Below, piece after piece: positions 16,831-25,665 of a DNA stretch of 64,000 nt. The stretch's first letter is position 1; each line of letters begins with the position of its first letter. Where the stretch lies: positions 61,950-125,949 of the forward strand of contig JBBDJE010000031.1 of assembly GCA_040880065.1 (NCBI GenBank), given 5' to 3'. This DNA is from Abyssibius sp040880065 (lineage in GTDB: Bacteria > Pseudomonadota > Alphaproteobacteria > Rhodobacterales > Rhodobacteraceae). The notes under the pieces are model-generated. The model was not told the origin of the DNA, did no database searches, and was given only the letters and a program-made list of their open reading frames with translations. The position numbers and the translations under genes are program-made.

Positions 16831-17184
16831 TGTTAAAGCCTCTCTGTGTATTTCATGAAGTTCGTAATATTCATGTAGTTCAAGAAATGCAGTCAGTCAA
16901 CGAAATTCTTTTGTGCCGCGCTGTGCCAAGAACCCTCCTTCTTGGAACACGCCCAAACTACCCCGATCAACGCTTCCAAAAACCCCGTTCAAAACCTAAG
17001 TGGTTGTTGAAGGTTTTTGGCTTTGCTCATGATAGCCGTCGTTTGTGCAGGTTGCAGCATCTGGCACTCAGTCCTCAAACCTGCCACTTGTTCGCTTGTC
17101 TCGGGTGGCGAACCTCGGTGCTTTGGGTTGACAGGGCGCGCAGCGCTGATCATTTTAAGGGCAGTTACAACCAAAGGTTTTGCC
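16831..17184. promoter_or_regulatory. Gene-free stretch with candidate promoter for next gene
   Basis: 354 bases with no supported gene. Near its right end TTGACA (17128-17133) and CATTTT (17151-17156) are 17 bases apart, a fair sigma70 promoter for the protein starting at 17185. An imperfect inverted repeat, CCAAAAACC with GGTTTTTGG, spans about 16976-17024. The remaining sequence is unlike either neighbour and may be debris from the insertion that brought the 16342-16830 gene. Confidence 0.4.
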
Positions 17185-18675
17185 ATGAAAACGTATTATG
17201 CCGCGCTTGCCCTGAGCGCCTTGCCCCTTGCCGCCGTCCAAACCGCCACCGCCCAAACCACCCCTGCCCAAACCACCCCTGCCGCTGTGCTGGCCGAGTG
17301 GCAGGCGCTGGATGATGCCATGGGCTTTTTCGAGCTTTCCTACGTGATCAGCACCGAAACATCGGAATTCATCCGCCTTGACGATCTGGTCATCACCAGC
17401 GCTATGGACTTCGGCTTTGGCAACCTGAACCTTACAGCAACCCTTGGCTGGGTCGAGTTGCGCGCACGCGGCGATGGCACGGTGGCCATGAGCGAAGCCG
17501 ACACCATCATCATGGAGATGGACACAACCGCGGCAATGGCCGGTGAGGTGACGCGCAGCCAAGCACGCTCGACTATGCAATTACTGGATGCCAGCACTGT
17601 TATCAGCGGCACGGCTGGCGCGCATATCTATTCCGGCCAGTATGGCGAAATTCAGGTCGTCTCGCAGCAAACCAACTGGTTTGGCGATGGTGATCCGGTC
17701 AAGACCTCCGACACGCAGCTCCATACTGGCGTGGTTTATACCTATACCACGCCAATCGCGCCGATGGGCATGGCAGATTTTTCTTACAGCGTTGAAAACT
17801 CGACCCTTAGCACCAGCATTCCGCTCGATCCGGCATTTGGCGCGGCGCTGGCCATTTCTACGGAAATGACCATAACCGGCCAGCAAGACGAAGGGCAGAT
17901 CAACCTTGCAGCCTTTGCAGGCGAAACGCTTGACCTGTCAGCGCTCGATATCACGCTCAACAGCACGATTGCGGGCATGACACTGGAAATGGAAGGTGCA
18001 GGCACACAGGTTAGCATGGCATTTGGCGCCTCAACCGGCAGCTTTGCACTGAATGCGCAACACGGCGCGTTTGCGATTGATATCAGTGACTGGACCCAGC
18101 GCAACACATTCATGGGCGTGCCGGTCAACTTTTCCTTCGACCGTTTTGCCATTGATGCCAGCGCCCCGCTCGGCCCGCGCCACCGCATGGGCACCAGCCG
18201 TGTAGTGCTGGACATAGAGGGGTTTGCGCTGGACGAAGAGCTAATGGCGATGATGGACCCGAGCAGCGCGCTTGGTCGCGGCCCGATCAACCTGTCGCTT
18301 TCAGCCGAAGCCCAGACATCGGCGCTGTTCGACCTTGCCAATCCGGTTGACATTGAAACCATGGAGCCGCCCGAGCTGCGCACTTTCCGCTTTGATATTG
18401 CGGGTGAGTATACCGACTTCAACTTCACCGCCGATGGCAGCGGCCAGATGCAGAATGACATGCCCATCGGCACCGGGCAGGCCAGTGTGACCAACCTGCA
18501 ATCCATGCTCCAGCGGCTAGCCACGGCGGGGTTGATCAGTAGCTTTGATGTGTCGCTCGCCCAAGGGATGATTGCGGCTATGTTCACCCCCGGCCCGGCA
18601 CCGGGCAGCCTGCGCAGCTCGTTTGAAATGCGCGCCGATGGCACGATCTGGGTGAATGGGGCGCAAATGCAGTAA
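17185..18675 (+). CDS. Exported DUF2125-like protein
   Basis: 496 residues with a signal peptide ending near ATAQ (residues 1-23), so periplasmic or outer-membrane facing. The mature part is beta-rich and shows the pattern I associate with DUF2125 proteins of Rhodobacterales (HRMGTSRVVLDIEGFALDEEL and a GPINLSLSAEAQ segment). Function is unknown. Start ATG 17185 (MKTYYAALALSALPLA) gives a perfect signal peptide; the longer frame upstream would not. A perfect 15-base tandem duplication lies just after the signal peptide. Candidate promoter at 17128-17156. Confidence 0.7.
   Translation: MKTYYAALALSALPLAAVQTATAQTTPAQTTPAAVLAEWQALDDAMGFFELSYVISTETSEFIRLDDLVITSAMDFGFGNLNLTATLGWVELRARGDGTVAMSEADTIIMEMDTTAAMAGEVTRSQARSTMQLLDASTVISGTAGAHIYSGQYGEIQVVSQQTNWFGDGDPVKTSDTQLHTGVVYTYTTPIAPMGMADFSYSVENSTLSTSIPLDPAFGAALAISTEMTITGQQDEGQINLAAFAGETLDLSALDITLNSTIAGMTLEMEGAGTQVSMAFGASTGSFALNAQHGAFAIDISDWTQRNTFMGVPVNFSFDRFAIDASAPLGPRHRMGTSRVVLDIEGFALDEELMAMMDPSSALGRGPINLSLSAEAQTSALFDLANPVDIETMEPPELRTFRFDIAGEYTDFNFTADGSGQMQNDMPIGTGQASVTNLQSMLQRLATAGLISSFDVSLAQGMIAAMFTPGPAPGSLRSSFEMRADGTIWVNGAQMQ
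17251..17280 (+). repeat. Tandem 15-bp direct repeat in coding sequence
   Basis: Two perfect adjacent copies of gcccaaaccacccct encode AQTTP twice at the signal-peptide junction of the DUF2125-like protein. The period is a multiple of three, so copy-number change would keep the frame and only alter linker length. Confidence 0.9.
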
Positions 18676-18746
18676 ACGATTGGCCGGTTTGCCTTGAGCA
18701 TTGCGCAGCGCACCCCTAAGTAAGGCGCAAGCAACAGGAGTGCGCC

Positions 18747-20093
18747 ATGCCCCACGATCTTAAAGCCCTTGCAGAAAAGGCGCTGGCCGCCGCAAAAGCC
18801 GCCGGGGCCGGTGCCGCCGATGTGCTGGCCGTGGCGGGTGACAGCCTGTCGATCGAAGTGCGCGGCGGTGCGCTTGAACATGCCGAGCGGGCCGAAGGCG
18901 TTGACCTTGGCCTGCGCGTTCTTATCGGCAAGCGGCAGGCCTGCGTGTCCATCTCCGATATTCGCGATGGTGCCATTGAAACCGCCGCCGCCCGCGCCGT
19001 GGCCATGGCCAAACTCGCCCCCGAAGACCCCTATATCGGCCTTGCCGACCCCGACCAGCTAAGCGCTTTGCGCGCCGCCGACGGCTTGGAACTGGAGGAA
19101 CCCGGCGAGGCCCCTGACCCCGCCGCCCTGCAAGCGCTTGCTTGCCGCGCCGAGGCGGCTGCACTGGCAATAAAGGGTGTTGCGCAAGTGCAATCTGCCG
19201 GGGCTGATTGGTCGCGCCACACTATCTGGCTGGCTGCGAGCAACGGGTTTTCAGGCGGTTACGGGCGCTCGTCGCACGCGCTGGCTGCTGTGGCGATTGC
19301 GGGTACAGGCACGACGATGGAGCGTGACTGGGCTTCGGAATCGCGCATTTTTGCCGGTGATATGCCAAGTGCCGAAGACATCGGCCAACGCGCGGGCGCG
19401 CGCGCCGTGGCGCGTTCCGGCCCGCGCAAACCACCCACCGGTGCCTATCCGGTGCTCTATGATGAGCGGGTTTCATCCGGACTCATCGGGCATTTGCTTT
19501 CGGCCATCAACGGGGCGGCCATCGCGCGCGGCGCAAGCTGGCTGCGCGATGCGCTAAGTGAATCCGTGTTGCCCGAAGGCATGGACCTTGTTGAAAACCC
19601 GCGCCGTGTGCGCAGCGCGGCGAGCCGCCCCTTTGATGCTGAAGGCCTGCCCACACATGCCCGTAGCTGGGTGGAAGATGGCCGCCTGCAAGGCTATGTG
19701 CTCGACCTTGCGAGCGCGCGCAAACTCGGCATGGATTCCACAGGCAATGCCGCGCGCGGCACAGGTGGGCCGCCCTCGCCCTCGACCGCGAATATGGCGC
19801 TGAGCATGGGCACGCGCAGCCGCGACGACCTGCTCAAAGACATGGGCACCGGCCTGCTGATCACCTCGCTCATCGGCGCGTCCATCAATGCCACCACCGG
19901 TGACTATTCGCGCGGTGCTTCGGGGTTCTGGGTGGAAAACGGTGAAATTACCGGCCCTGTGAACGAATGCACGGTTGCGGGCAACTTGCGCCCGATGCTT
20001 GCCAGCCTGATCGCGGCGAATGATGCACAAATGCACAAATCCTACCAAATCCCCAGCCTGTTGGTTGAAGGGCTGACAATTGCTGGCGCATGA
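18747..20093 (+). CDS. pmbA: TldD/PmbA-family metalloprotease PmbA
   Basis: 448-residue TldD/PmbA family protein. With TldD it forms a metalloprotease that degrades unfolded peptides and matures small peptides such as microcins; PmbA is the subunit lacking the zinc motif. Family hallmarks are VDLGLRVLIGKRQACVSISD (about 50-70), SFDAEGLPTHA-like RPFDAEGLPTHARSW and GASINATTGDYSRGASGFWVENGEI near the C-terminus. CAGGAG precedes the ATG. TldD is not in the window. The end overlaps the next gene by 14 bases. Confidence 0.92.
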   Translation: MPHDLKALAEKALAAAKAAGAGAADVLAVAGDSLSIEVRGGALEHAERAEGVDLGLRVLIGKRQACVSISDIRDGAIETAAARAVAMAKLAPEDPYIGLADPDQLSALRAADGLELEEPGEAPDPAALQALACRAEAAALAIKGVAQVQSAGADWSRHTIWLAASNGFSGGYGRSSHALAAVAIAGTGTTMERDWASESRIFAGDMPSAEDIGQRAGARAVARSGPRKPPTGAYPVLYDERVSSGLIGHLLSAINGAAIARGASWLRDALSESVLPEGMDLVENPRRVRSAASRPFDAEGLPTHARSWVEDGRLQGYVLDLASARKLGMDSTGNAARGTGGPPSPSTANMALSMGTRSRDDLLKDMGTGLLITSLIGASINATTGDYSRGASGFWVENGEITGPVNECTVAGNLRPMLASLIAANDAQMHKSYQIPSLLVEGLTIAGA

Positions 20094-20865
20094 TCTCGCG
20101 CTGCTCGTTGATGCGGCACTTGAGGCGGGCGAAATTGCCCGCCGCCATTTTGGTAACGGCCCCGAAAGCTGGGATAAGGGCGATAGCCAAGGCCCGGTCT
20201 CTATAGCTGATATCGAGGTAAACGACATGCTGCGCGCGCGCCTGTGCACGGCACGCCCTGCCTATGGCTGGCTGTCGGAAGAAACCCCCGATAGCGCCGC
20301 CCGCCTTGCGCCTGCGCGCACCTTCATTATCGACCCGATTGATGGCACCCGCGCCTTTTTGGCGGGCGAGCACAGCTTTGTGCATTCTTTGGCGCTTGCC
20401 GAGCATGGCGCGATCATCGCCGCCGTGGTGCATGCGCCGATGCGGGCCGAAACCTATACCGCCAGCCTTGGCGGCGGGGCATTTCTGAACGGCGCGCCTT
20501 TGCGTGTCAGCACCGCGCCGCACTTAGCGAAAGCCCGCATTCTCACCAGCCGCGCCAGCCTAAATGCCGAACATTGGGCGGCAGGCCCGCCCGCCTTTGC
20601 CTGCCATTTTCGCCCGTCGCTCGCATGGCGGATGTGCCTTGTGGCGGCGGGCCAGTTCGATGCCATGATCACCCTGCGCCCCACATGGGAATGGGATGTC
20701 GCCGCCGGTGCGCTGATGGTGAGCGAAGCGGGTGGCAGGGTGATCACCCGCAGCCTTGCCCCGCCACGTTTCAACAACCCCGACCCGCGCCTGAACGGTC
20801 TATTGGCCGGGCCTTTACCGCTTATAAAAACGCTTGGCGCTGCGCTCAATCACGCTGGCCAATAG
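20080..20865 (+). CDS. Inositol-phosphatase family 3'(2'),5'-bisphosphate nucleotidase (CysQ-like)
   Basis: 261-residue Li-sensitive, Mg-dependent phosphatase family member. Metal motifs are WLSEET (about 65-70), IIDPIDGTRAFLAG (about 82-95) and WEWDVAAGALMVSEAGG (about 206-222). CysQ-type enzymes remove 3'-phosphate from PAP formed in sulfate assimilation; inositol-monophosphatase activity is the alternative. The only reasonable start is TTG at 20080, preceded by GAAGGG and overlapping pmbA, because the next Met is inside the conserved domain. It is followed by the DUF4170 and lipid A genes, as in other Rhodobacterales. Confidence 0.82.
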   Translation: MLAHDLALLVDAALEAGEIARRHFGNGPESWDKGDSQGPVSIADIEVNDMLRARLCTARPAYGWLSEETPDSAARLAPARTFIIDPIDGTRAFLAGEHSFVHSLALAEHGAIIAAVVHAPMRAETYTASLGGGAFLNGAPLRVSTAPHLAKARILTSRASLNAEHWAAGPPAFACHFRPSLAWRMCLVAAGQFDAMITLRPTWEWDVAAGALMVSEAGGRVITRSLAPPRFNNPDPRLNGLLAGPLPLIKTLGAALNHAGQ

Positions 20866-20911
20866 CCCGCCGGCAATGCTAGAAGGCGGCAACCAAACAA
20901 GAGGAGAAAAT

Positions 20912-21154
20912 ATGCCCCAGCGTCTGCACCTTGTTTTCGGCGGTGAACTCGTCGATCCGCAATCGACCCAGTTTCGTGATGTCGGCGAGATTGAAATGGT
21001 CGGCATTTACCCGGACTATCAATCTGCCTTTGACGCGTGGAAGTCGGCGGCGCAACGCACGGTTGATAACGCGCATATGCGCTATTTCATTGCGCATTTG
21101 CACCGCTTGCGCGACGAAGAGCAGCCAGCCGGCCCGACCGGCGAGCTCGACTGA
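20912..21154 (+). CDS. DUF4170 small protein
   Basis: 80-residue conserved alphaproteobacterial protein of the DUF4170 type: RLHLVFGGELVDPQSTQF, then IYPDYQSAFDAWKSAAQRTVDNAHMRYFI. No known function. ATG 20912 follows GAGGAG with good spacing. It sits between the phosphatase and the KdtA-like/LpxK genes, the usual place for this family, hinting at lipopolysaccharide assembly. Its TGA overlaps the proposed CTG start of the next gene. Confidence 0.85.
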   Translation: MPQRLHLVFGGELVDPQSTQFRDVGEIEMVGIYPDYQSAFDAWKSAAQRTVDNAHMRYFIAHLHRLRDEEQPAGPTGELD

Positions 21155-22338
21155 CCGACGATACCACACCAACGCCGCGCGGGTTTGGTAACCGGCTTTC
21201 CCGCCTGTTCACCAACCGCCCGGCTGCGCCCGCAACCGGCCTGCCACCGCGCCCGGCCGGGCGGCTGATCTGGCTGCATAGTGGCGATGATCTGGCGACC
21301 GGCGTGCGCGATGATCTGGTTGCCGCGCTGTGCTCAATGCCCAGAACCAAACTTCTGCTCACCGGCAATACGCAAAACCTGCCCAAAGGCGCGGCGGCGC
21401 AAATTATTGCGCAAGCCATGCCAGATGCAGCACTGGCCGCCGGATATTTCGTGCATTTTAGCCCCGATGCGCTGCTGTGGTCCGGCACTTTGCCACCGCA
21501 GCGTTTGGCCGAACAATTGGCACAGGCCGCAATTCCGGCGGCTCTGTTCAACCTGAGTGCCGCCGATCTGGGCGCGCGTCGCCAGCGCCGCAATCTGGCA
21601 GCGCAAATCGCCGGATTTTCCAATGTGTTTTGTGCAGATAAAATTGCGTTTGACCAACTCCGTTCCTTGGGGGGGCTGGCACCCGCGCTACAACTTACCG
21701 GCCCAATGCACCCTATGGTGCGCCTGCCCGATGACGAGCCTGCAATACGCAAATCTCTGTCCCAGCGCCTTGCGGGGCACCCTGTTTGGGCGGCTTTGGG
21801 GGTGACGGTTGAAAACCTGCCAATTCTTGCCGCAGCGCAGGTGCATGCGCGCCGCGCAGCGCCGGGGCTTGTCATGCTGCTTGTGCCCGCCGCGGGGGGT
21901 GATGCCGCAGCGCTTAAAGCGAAATTTTCCGCGCTCAACATTCAGGCGGCAGCAATGGATGCCAGCGCGATTCACCCCGGCGCCTTGATGCTTGCGCCCG
22001 ATCAGGCCGCGTTGGCAGCGCGCCTTGCGCCGGTTGCGGTGCTGGCCGAAAGCCTTTTGGCGCCGGGCGCGCAATTTTCACCGCTTGTGCCCGCCAACCT
22101 TGGTGCCGCGCTCATCCATGGCCCGCATTTTGGCGCGTTTAGAGCCGATTTCGAGCGTCTGCAAAACGCCCGGGCCAGCCACGGGCTTGCCGAAAACATA
22201 GCGCTGGGTGCTGCTTTGGTGGGGCTTTTGCGCCCTGATGCGGCTGCGCGGCTGGCAACTTCCGCCTGGAGCATGCTGAGCGAAACCGCCGAAACCGTGG
22301 GCGCGCTCGCCACCTTGTGCACAGAAAGGGCCGGCTAA
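21151..22338 (+). CDS. KdtA-like (GT30) glycosyltransferase, divergent, CTG start proposed
   Basis: Related to Kdo transferase WaaA/KdtA, an inner-membrane-associated enzyme adding Kdo to lipid A precursors. Family-like segments include RPAGRLIWLHSG, PRTKLLLTGN, ALFNLSAADLGARRQRR and FCADKIAFDQLRSLGG followed by LTGPMHP. The frame is open back to 21151 with homologous sequence (TPRGFGNRLSRLF...RPAGRLIWLH), but holds no ATG, GTG or TTG before GTG 21304, which lies within the conserved part. CTG at 21151, overlapping the DUF4170 stop, is my preferred start (395 aa). The canonical SVGE motif with the catalytic Glu is not seen; LHSGDDL stands there. Overlaps lpxK (TAATG). Confidence 0.7.
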   Translation: MTDDTTPTPRGFGNRLSRLFTNRPAAPATGLPPRPAGRLIWLHSGDDLATGVRDDLVAALCSMPRTKLLLTGNTQNLPKGAAAQIIAQAMPDAALAAGYFVHFSPDALLWSGTLPPQRLAEQLAQAAIPAALFNLSAADLGARRQRRNLAAQIAGFSNVFCADKIAFDQLRSLGGLAPALQLTGPMHPMVRLPDDEPAIRKSLSQRLAGHPVWAALGVTVENLPILAAAQVHARRAAPGLVMLLVPAAGGDAAALKAKFSALNIQAAAMDASAIHPGALMLAPDQAALAARLAPVAVLAESLLAPGAQFSPLVPANLGAALIHGPHFGAFRADFERLQNARASHGLAENIALGAALVGLLRPDAAARLATSAWSMLSETAETVGALATLCTERAG

Positions 22339-23321
22339 TGCGCCCACCCCGTTTCTGGCATCAGCCCGCAGGTCTGCGCGCAGCATTTCTTGCACCGCTT
22401 GCCGCCATTTGGGCAGGCATGGCCGCGCACCGGCTGGCAAAAACACCGGGCTACAACCCTGGTGTTCCGGTTATTTGTGTGGGCAATATCAACGCGGGCG
22501 GCACAGGCAAAACTCCGGCGACAATCGCGCTGCTGACACGGCTGGCGGATCGGGGCGCGCATGTCATCTCGCGTGGTTATGGTGGCAGCATTACCGGGCC
22601 GCACCGCGTGGATGCCGCCAAAAATACCGCCGCCGATGTGGGGGATGAGCCGCTGCTCATGGCTGCTTTCGCCCCCGTCTGGGTGGGGCGCGACCGTGTT
22701 GCCAGCGCCAAAGCCGCGGTTGATGCGGGCGCGAAACTGCTGGTTCTGGATGACGGTTTTCAAAACCCCGGCCTTGTAAAAACCCTGTCGATTGTTGTGG
22801 TCGATGCCGAAATCGGCTTTGGCAACGGGCGGGTCATGCCTGCCGGCCCTTTGCGCGAACCTATCGCCACGGGCCTTGCACGCGCTGATCTTGTGTTGGC
22901 GATCGGGGGGGCTTCAGCCCAAGCCAGCCTGCTTTCACGCGCGCCCGAACTGGCAGCCATGCCGCTGGCGCGCGGGCATCTGGCCCCGCTTTCAACCGGT
23001 CTGTCATTTGACAAGATGCGCGTGATCGCCTTTGCGGGTATCGGGCGGCCCGGCAAGTTTTTTGCCACATTGCGCAAACTGGGCGCCAATATCATTGCCA
23101 CGCACGAATTTGGCGACCACGCCCCGCTGGCCCCGCAAATGCTGACCCGCATGCGCATCGAGGCAAAAGCAAAAAATGCCATGCTGGTGACAACGGAAAA
23201 GGATGCCGTGCGGCTGCCAGCGGCAGCGCGTGCGGGCGTTATCGCCCTGCCGGTACGGCTGGAATTGTTGGACAGCGCGGCGCTTGATGCTGCGCTGTCC
23301 GGTCTTGGCTTGAGCGACTAG
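22338..23321 (+). CDS. lpxK: Tetraacyldisaccharide 4'-kinase
   Basis: 327-residue kinase phosphorylating the 4' position of the lipid A disaccharide at the inner membrane. The Walker A motif GNINAGGTGKTPATIAL is near residues 50-66, after the membrane-anchoring N-terminal helix and PVICVGN; SRGYGGS and the VLDDGFQNP motif (about 134-142) with catalytic Asp are intact, as is VTTEKDAVRLP near the end. The start is ATG 22338 in the TAATG junction with the KdtA-like gene, which shows translational coupling in a lipid A operon. Confidence 0.95.
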   Translation: MRPPRFWHQPAGLRAAFLAPLAAIWAGMAAHRLAKTPGYNPGVPVICVGNINAGGTGKTPATIALLTRLADRGAHVISRGYGGSITGPHRVDAAKNTAADVGDEPLLMAAFAPVWVGRDRVASAKAAVDAGAKLLVLDDGFQNPGLVKTLSIVVVDAEIGFGNGRVMPAGPLREPIATGLARADLVLAIGGASAQASLLSRAPELAAMPLARGHLAPLSTGLSFDKMRVIAFAGIGRPGKFFATLRKLGANIIATHEFGDHAPLAPQMLTRMRIEAKAKNAMLVTTEKDAVRLPAAARAGVIALPVRLELLDSAALDAALSGLGLSD

Positions 23322-23983
23322 CCGCCCAAAATTTCGTCAAACATCGCAGCAAAGGTCGCATAGGCCGAATTGCCCATCGGTTCGCCATTCACCATAAAGC
23401 TGGGCGTGCCCTCAACATTGTCGCGTGTGGCGTTGGTCTGGTAGCTTTCAATCAGCACGCGGGCAAAATCTTCATCCTGCATGCAGGCGGTCATGTCATC
23501 GTCTTGCATGCCTGCAAGGCGGCCAATGGCCAGCAGGTTCTGCGCGACCTCGGCACCGGTGGCCGCGCGCGCCCATTCGCTTTGCTTTTCATAGAGCATG
23601 GACACGATTCCGAAGTAACGCTCGCTCGGGGCGCAGCGCGCCATCATATCGGCCCAAAGGCCCGGCCCGTCAAAGTAAACCGGGCGATAGACCAGCCGCA
23701 GCTTGCCGGTATCAATGTAATTGGCACGGATCTGCGGGAACACATTCATGTGAAAATTCGCGCAATGCGGGCAGGTGAACGAGGCATATTCAACCAATTC
23801 AATCGGTGCATCGGGGTCGCCCATTACCATTTCGACCATTTCACGCGCTGCGGCCATATCATCTTGGGTTTCCAGCGTGGGGTCAGCCTCTTGTGCCCAA
23901 AGCGGCATAGCGCTTGCGCCTGTTATGCCTGCGCCCATCATACCAAGCAGGGCGCGGCGGCCCATCAGGGGTGTCAGCTTCAT
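23318..23983 (-). CDS. DsbA-family thiol:disulfide protein
   Basis: 221 residues. N-terminal signal sequence with a twin Arg (MGRRALLGMMGAG) suggests export, perhaps by Tat. A thioredoxin fold follows with the CPHC active site in FTCPHCANFH (about residue 70), a helical insert, and the cis-Pro region EGTPSFMVNG. The family oxidises or isomerises periplasmic protein thiols. It overlaps the DUF721 gene upstream by four bases (ATGA) and the lpxK end by four bases on the other strand. Confidence 0.9.
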   Translation of the reverse strand: MKLTPLMGRRALLGMMGAGITGASAMPLWAQEADPTLETQDDMAAAREMVEMVMGDPDAPIELVEYASFTCPHCANFHMNVFPQIRANYIDTGKLRLVYRPVYFDGPGLWADMMARCAPSERYFGIVSMLYEKQSEWARAATGAEVAQNLLAIGRLAGMQDDDMTACMQDEDFARVLIESYQTNATRDNVEGTPSFMVNGEPMGNSAYATFAAMFDEILGG

Positions 23984-24501
23984 GTATTTGGTCCTTTTTT
24001 GTTCAAAACATTAGCGCCCAGCAAGGCAAGCTGAGCGCGCAATCCTTCATCGGCCACGCCTGCCACCGCATCGGCCACAGGGGCAGGGGCGGCATCGCCC
24101 AGTTTGGGGGCGGGCTTGGTTGCATGTTCAAATGCGGCCTGGCCTTCGGCAAAACCGCGCAACTGCACCTGGGTGATGCGAATATCACGAATGGCGGCAT
24201 AGCCATAGGCGGCGTTGATGCGGGCAAGAAGTGCCGGCAGTTGCATCTGCACTTCGGGGGCGTGCGCGCCGTCACATTCCAGCGCCAGCACCGCGCCAAC
24301 CCCCTGCCGCCCGTAGCTTACCTTGCCGGGGCGGGTTATGGCGGCAAGCTCCGGCCCGGCGATTTCGGCCCATTGGGTTAGCAGGCGGGTTTGCGCAAAG
24401 CCGCGCGCGCCGCCAATGGTGCGGATTTGGGCAGCCAAAAGCCCGCCCGTCTGCACGAAGCCCTTGCGTTTTCGCCGTGGTTGGTCAGTCTGGCTGGCCA
24501 T
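23980..24501 (-). CDS. DUF721/DciA-like protein
   Basis: 173 residues with the DUF721 core: TRLLTQWAEIAGPELAAITRPGKVSY followed by GAVLALECDGAHAPEVQMQLPALLARINAAYGY. DUF721 proteins include DciA, which helps load replicative helicase in bacteria lacking DnaC; assignment of that role here is by family only. The Pro/Ala-rich C-terminus is variable. It is divergent from mutY and co-translated with the DsbA-like gene. Confidence 0.82.
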   Translation of the reverse strand: MASQTDQPRRKRKGFVQTGGLLAAQIRTIGGARGFAQTRLLTQWAEIAGPELAAITRPGKVSYGRQGVGAVLALECDGAHAPEVQMQLPALLARINAAYGYAAIRDIRITQVQLRGFAEGQAAFEHATKPAPKLGDAAPAPVADAVAGVADEGLRAQLALLGANVLNKKGPNT

Positions 24502-24549
24502 GTTCGCCTTTCAATTCCTGTTCACCCAATCTAGCGGCCTTTTGCACAT

Positions 24550-25608
24550 ATGCCATCCCCCAACCCGATCACAGAGCCGTCATTGATGCAAGATTCCGCC
24601 GAGTTGCTGGCTTGGTATGATGCGGCGGCGCGCCAATTGCCGTGGCGCGTGCCGCCGGGTGCTGCGCGGCGCGCGCTGCCCTACCATGTGTGGCTGTCTG
24701 AAATCATGCTGCAACAAACCACGGTGGCCGCCGTAAAGCCCTATTTCGAAGCCTTCCTTATGCGCTGGCCCAGCGTTGCCGCCCTTGCCGCTGCCGATGA
24801 TGCCGAGGTGATGGCCGCATGGGCCGGCCTTGGCTATTATGCCCGCGCGCGCAACCTTCTGGCCTGCGCGCGCAGTGTTGCGGCGGCGGGTGGCGGGTTT
24901 CCACAATCTGAAGCAGCGCTGCGCAAACTGCCCGGCATTGGCCCTTATACCGCTGCGGCCATTGCGGCCATTGCCTTTGATGCGCCCGCTACCGTGGTCG
25001 ATGGCAATGTTGAACGGGTCATCGCGCGGCGTTTTGCCGTGCTCACCCCGCTGCCCGCCGCCAAACCGGAACTCACAGCACTTGCCGCCACCCTGACACC
25101 CAGCCACCGCCCCGGCGACTACGCGCAGGCGATGATGGACCTAGGCGCCACCATCTGCACGCCGCGCAGCCCGAAATGTGAAAGCTGCCCATGGGCACAT
25201 CGTTGTAAGGCGCATACCCAAGGTATTGCGGCGCGCCTTCCGGCCAGAACCCCCAAAGCCCCGCGCCCCACACGACATGGCCACGCCTATGCGGCCTTTA
25301 CCGCACAGGGCGAGGTGCTGCTCGAAACCCGCCCGCCCAAAGGGTTGCTTGGCGGCATGCTGGCGCTGCCCTGTTCCGAGTGGAGCCTTGCACCCGCCCC
25401 AAACCCGCCGCTCGCCGCGCAATGGCACATCCTCAACGCCCCCGTGCGCCATGTGTTCACACATTTCGAGCTGTATCTTACCGTGCATTGGGCCATCACC
25501 CATGCCACCCCGACCCGGGGCAGCTTCACCCCCATGCCCAAGGCCACCGACCTGCCCAGCGTTATGCGCAAGGCGCTGGCGGCGGCGCGCATGGCAGCCA
25601 ACATGTGA
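24550..25608 (+). CDS. mutY: A/G-specific adenine DNA glycosylase
   Basis: Removes adenine mispaired with 8-oxoguanine, guarding against oxidative mutation. 352 residues: SEIMLQQTTV (about 50-59), helix-hairpin-helix LPGIGPYTAAAIAAIAF (about 126-142) with the following catalytic Asp in VVDGNVERV, and an iron-sulfur cluster loop CX6CX2CX5C in CTPRSPKCESCPWAHRC (about 201-217). The C-terminal NUDIX-like recognition domain follows. The ATG at 24550 has no clear ribosome site; ATG 24586 (MQDSAELL) is an alternative start. Confidence 0.95.
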   Translation: MPSPNPITEPSLMQDSAELLAWYDAAARQLPWRVPPGAARRALPYHVWLSEIMLQQTTVAAVKPYFEAFLMRWPSVAALAAADDAEVMAAWAGLGYYARARNLLACARSVAAAGGGFPQSEAALRKLPGIGPYTAAAIAAIAFDAPATVVDGNVERVIARRFAVLTPLPAAKPELTALAATLTPSHRPGDYAQAMMDLGATICTPRSPKCESCPWAHRCKAHTQGIAARLPARTPKAPRPTRHGHAYAAFTAQGEVLLETRPPKGLLGGMLALPCSEWSLAPAPNPPLAAQWHILNAPVRHVFTHFELYLTVHWAITHATPTRGSFTPMPKATDLPSVMRKALAAARMAANM

Positions 25609-25665
25609 AGGGCTTGAATGCGCCACGCCGCCCCGCCAGAATGCAAGAAAACTTCAGGATTGCCC

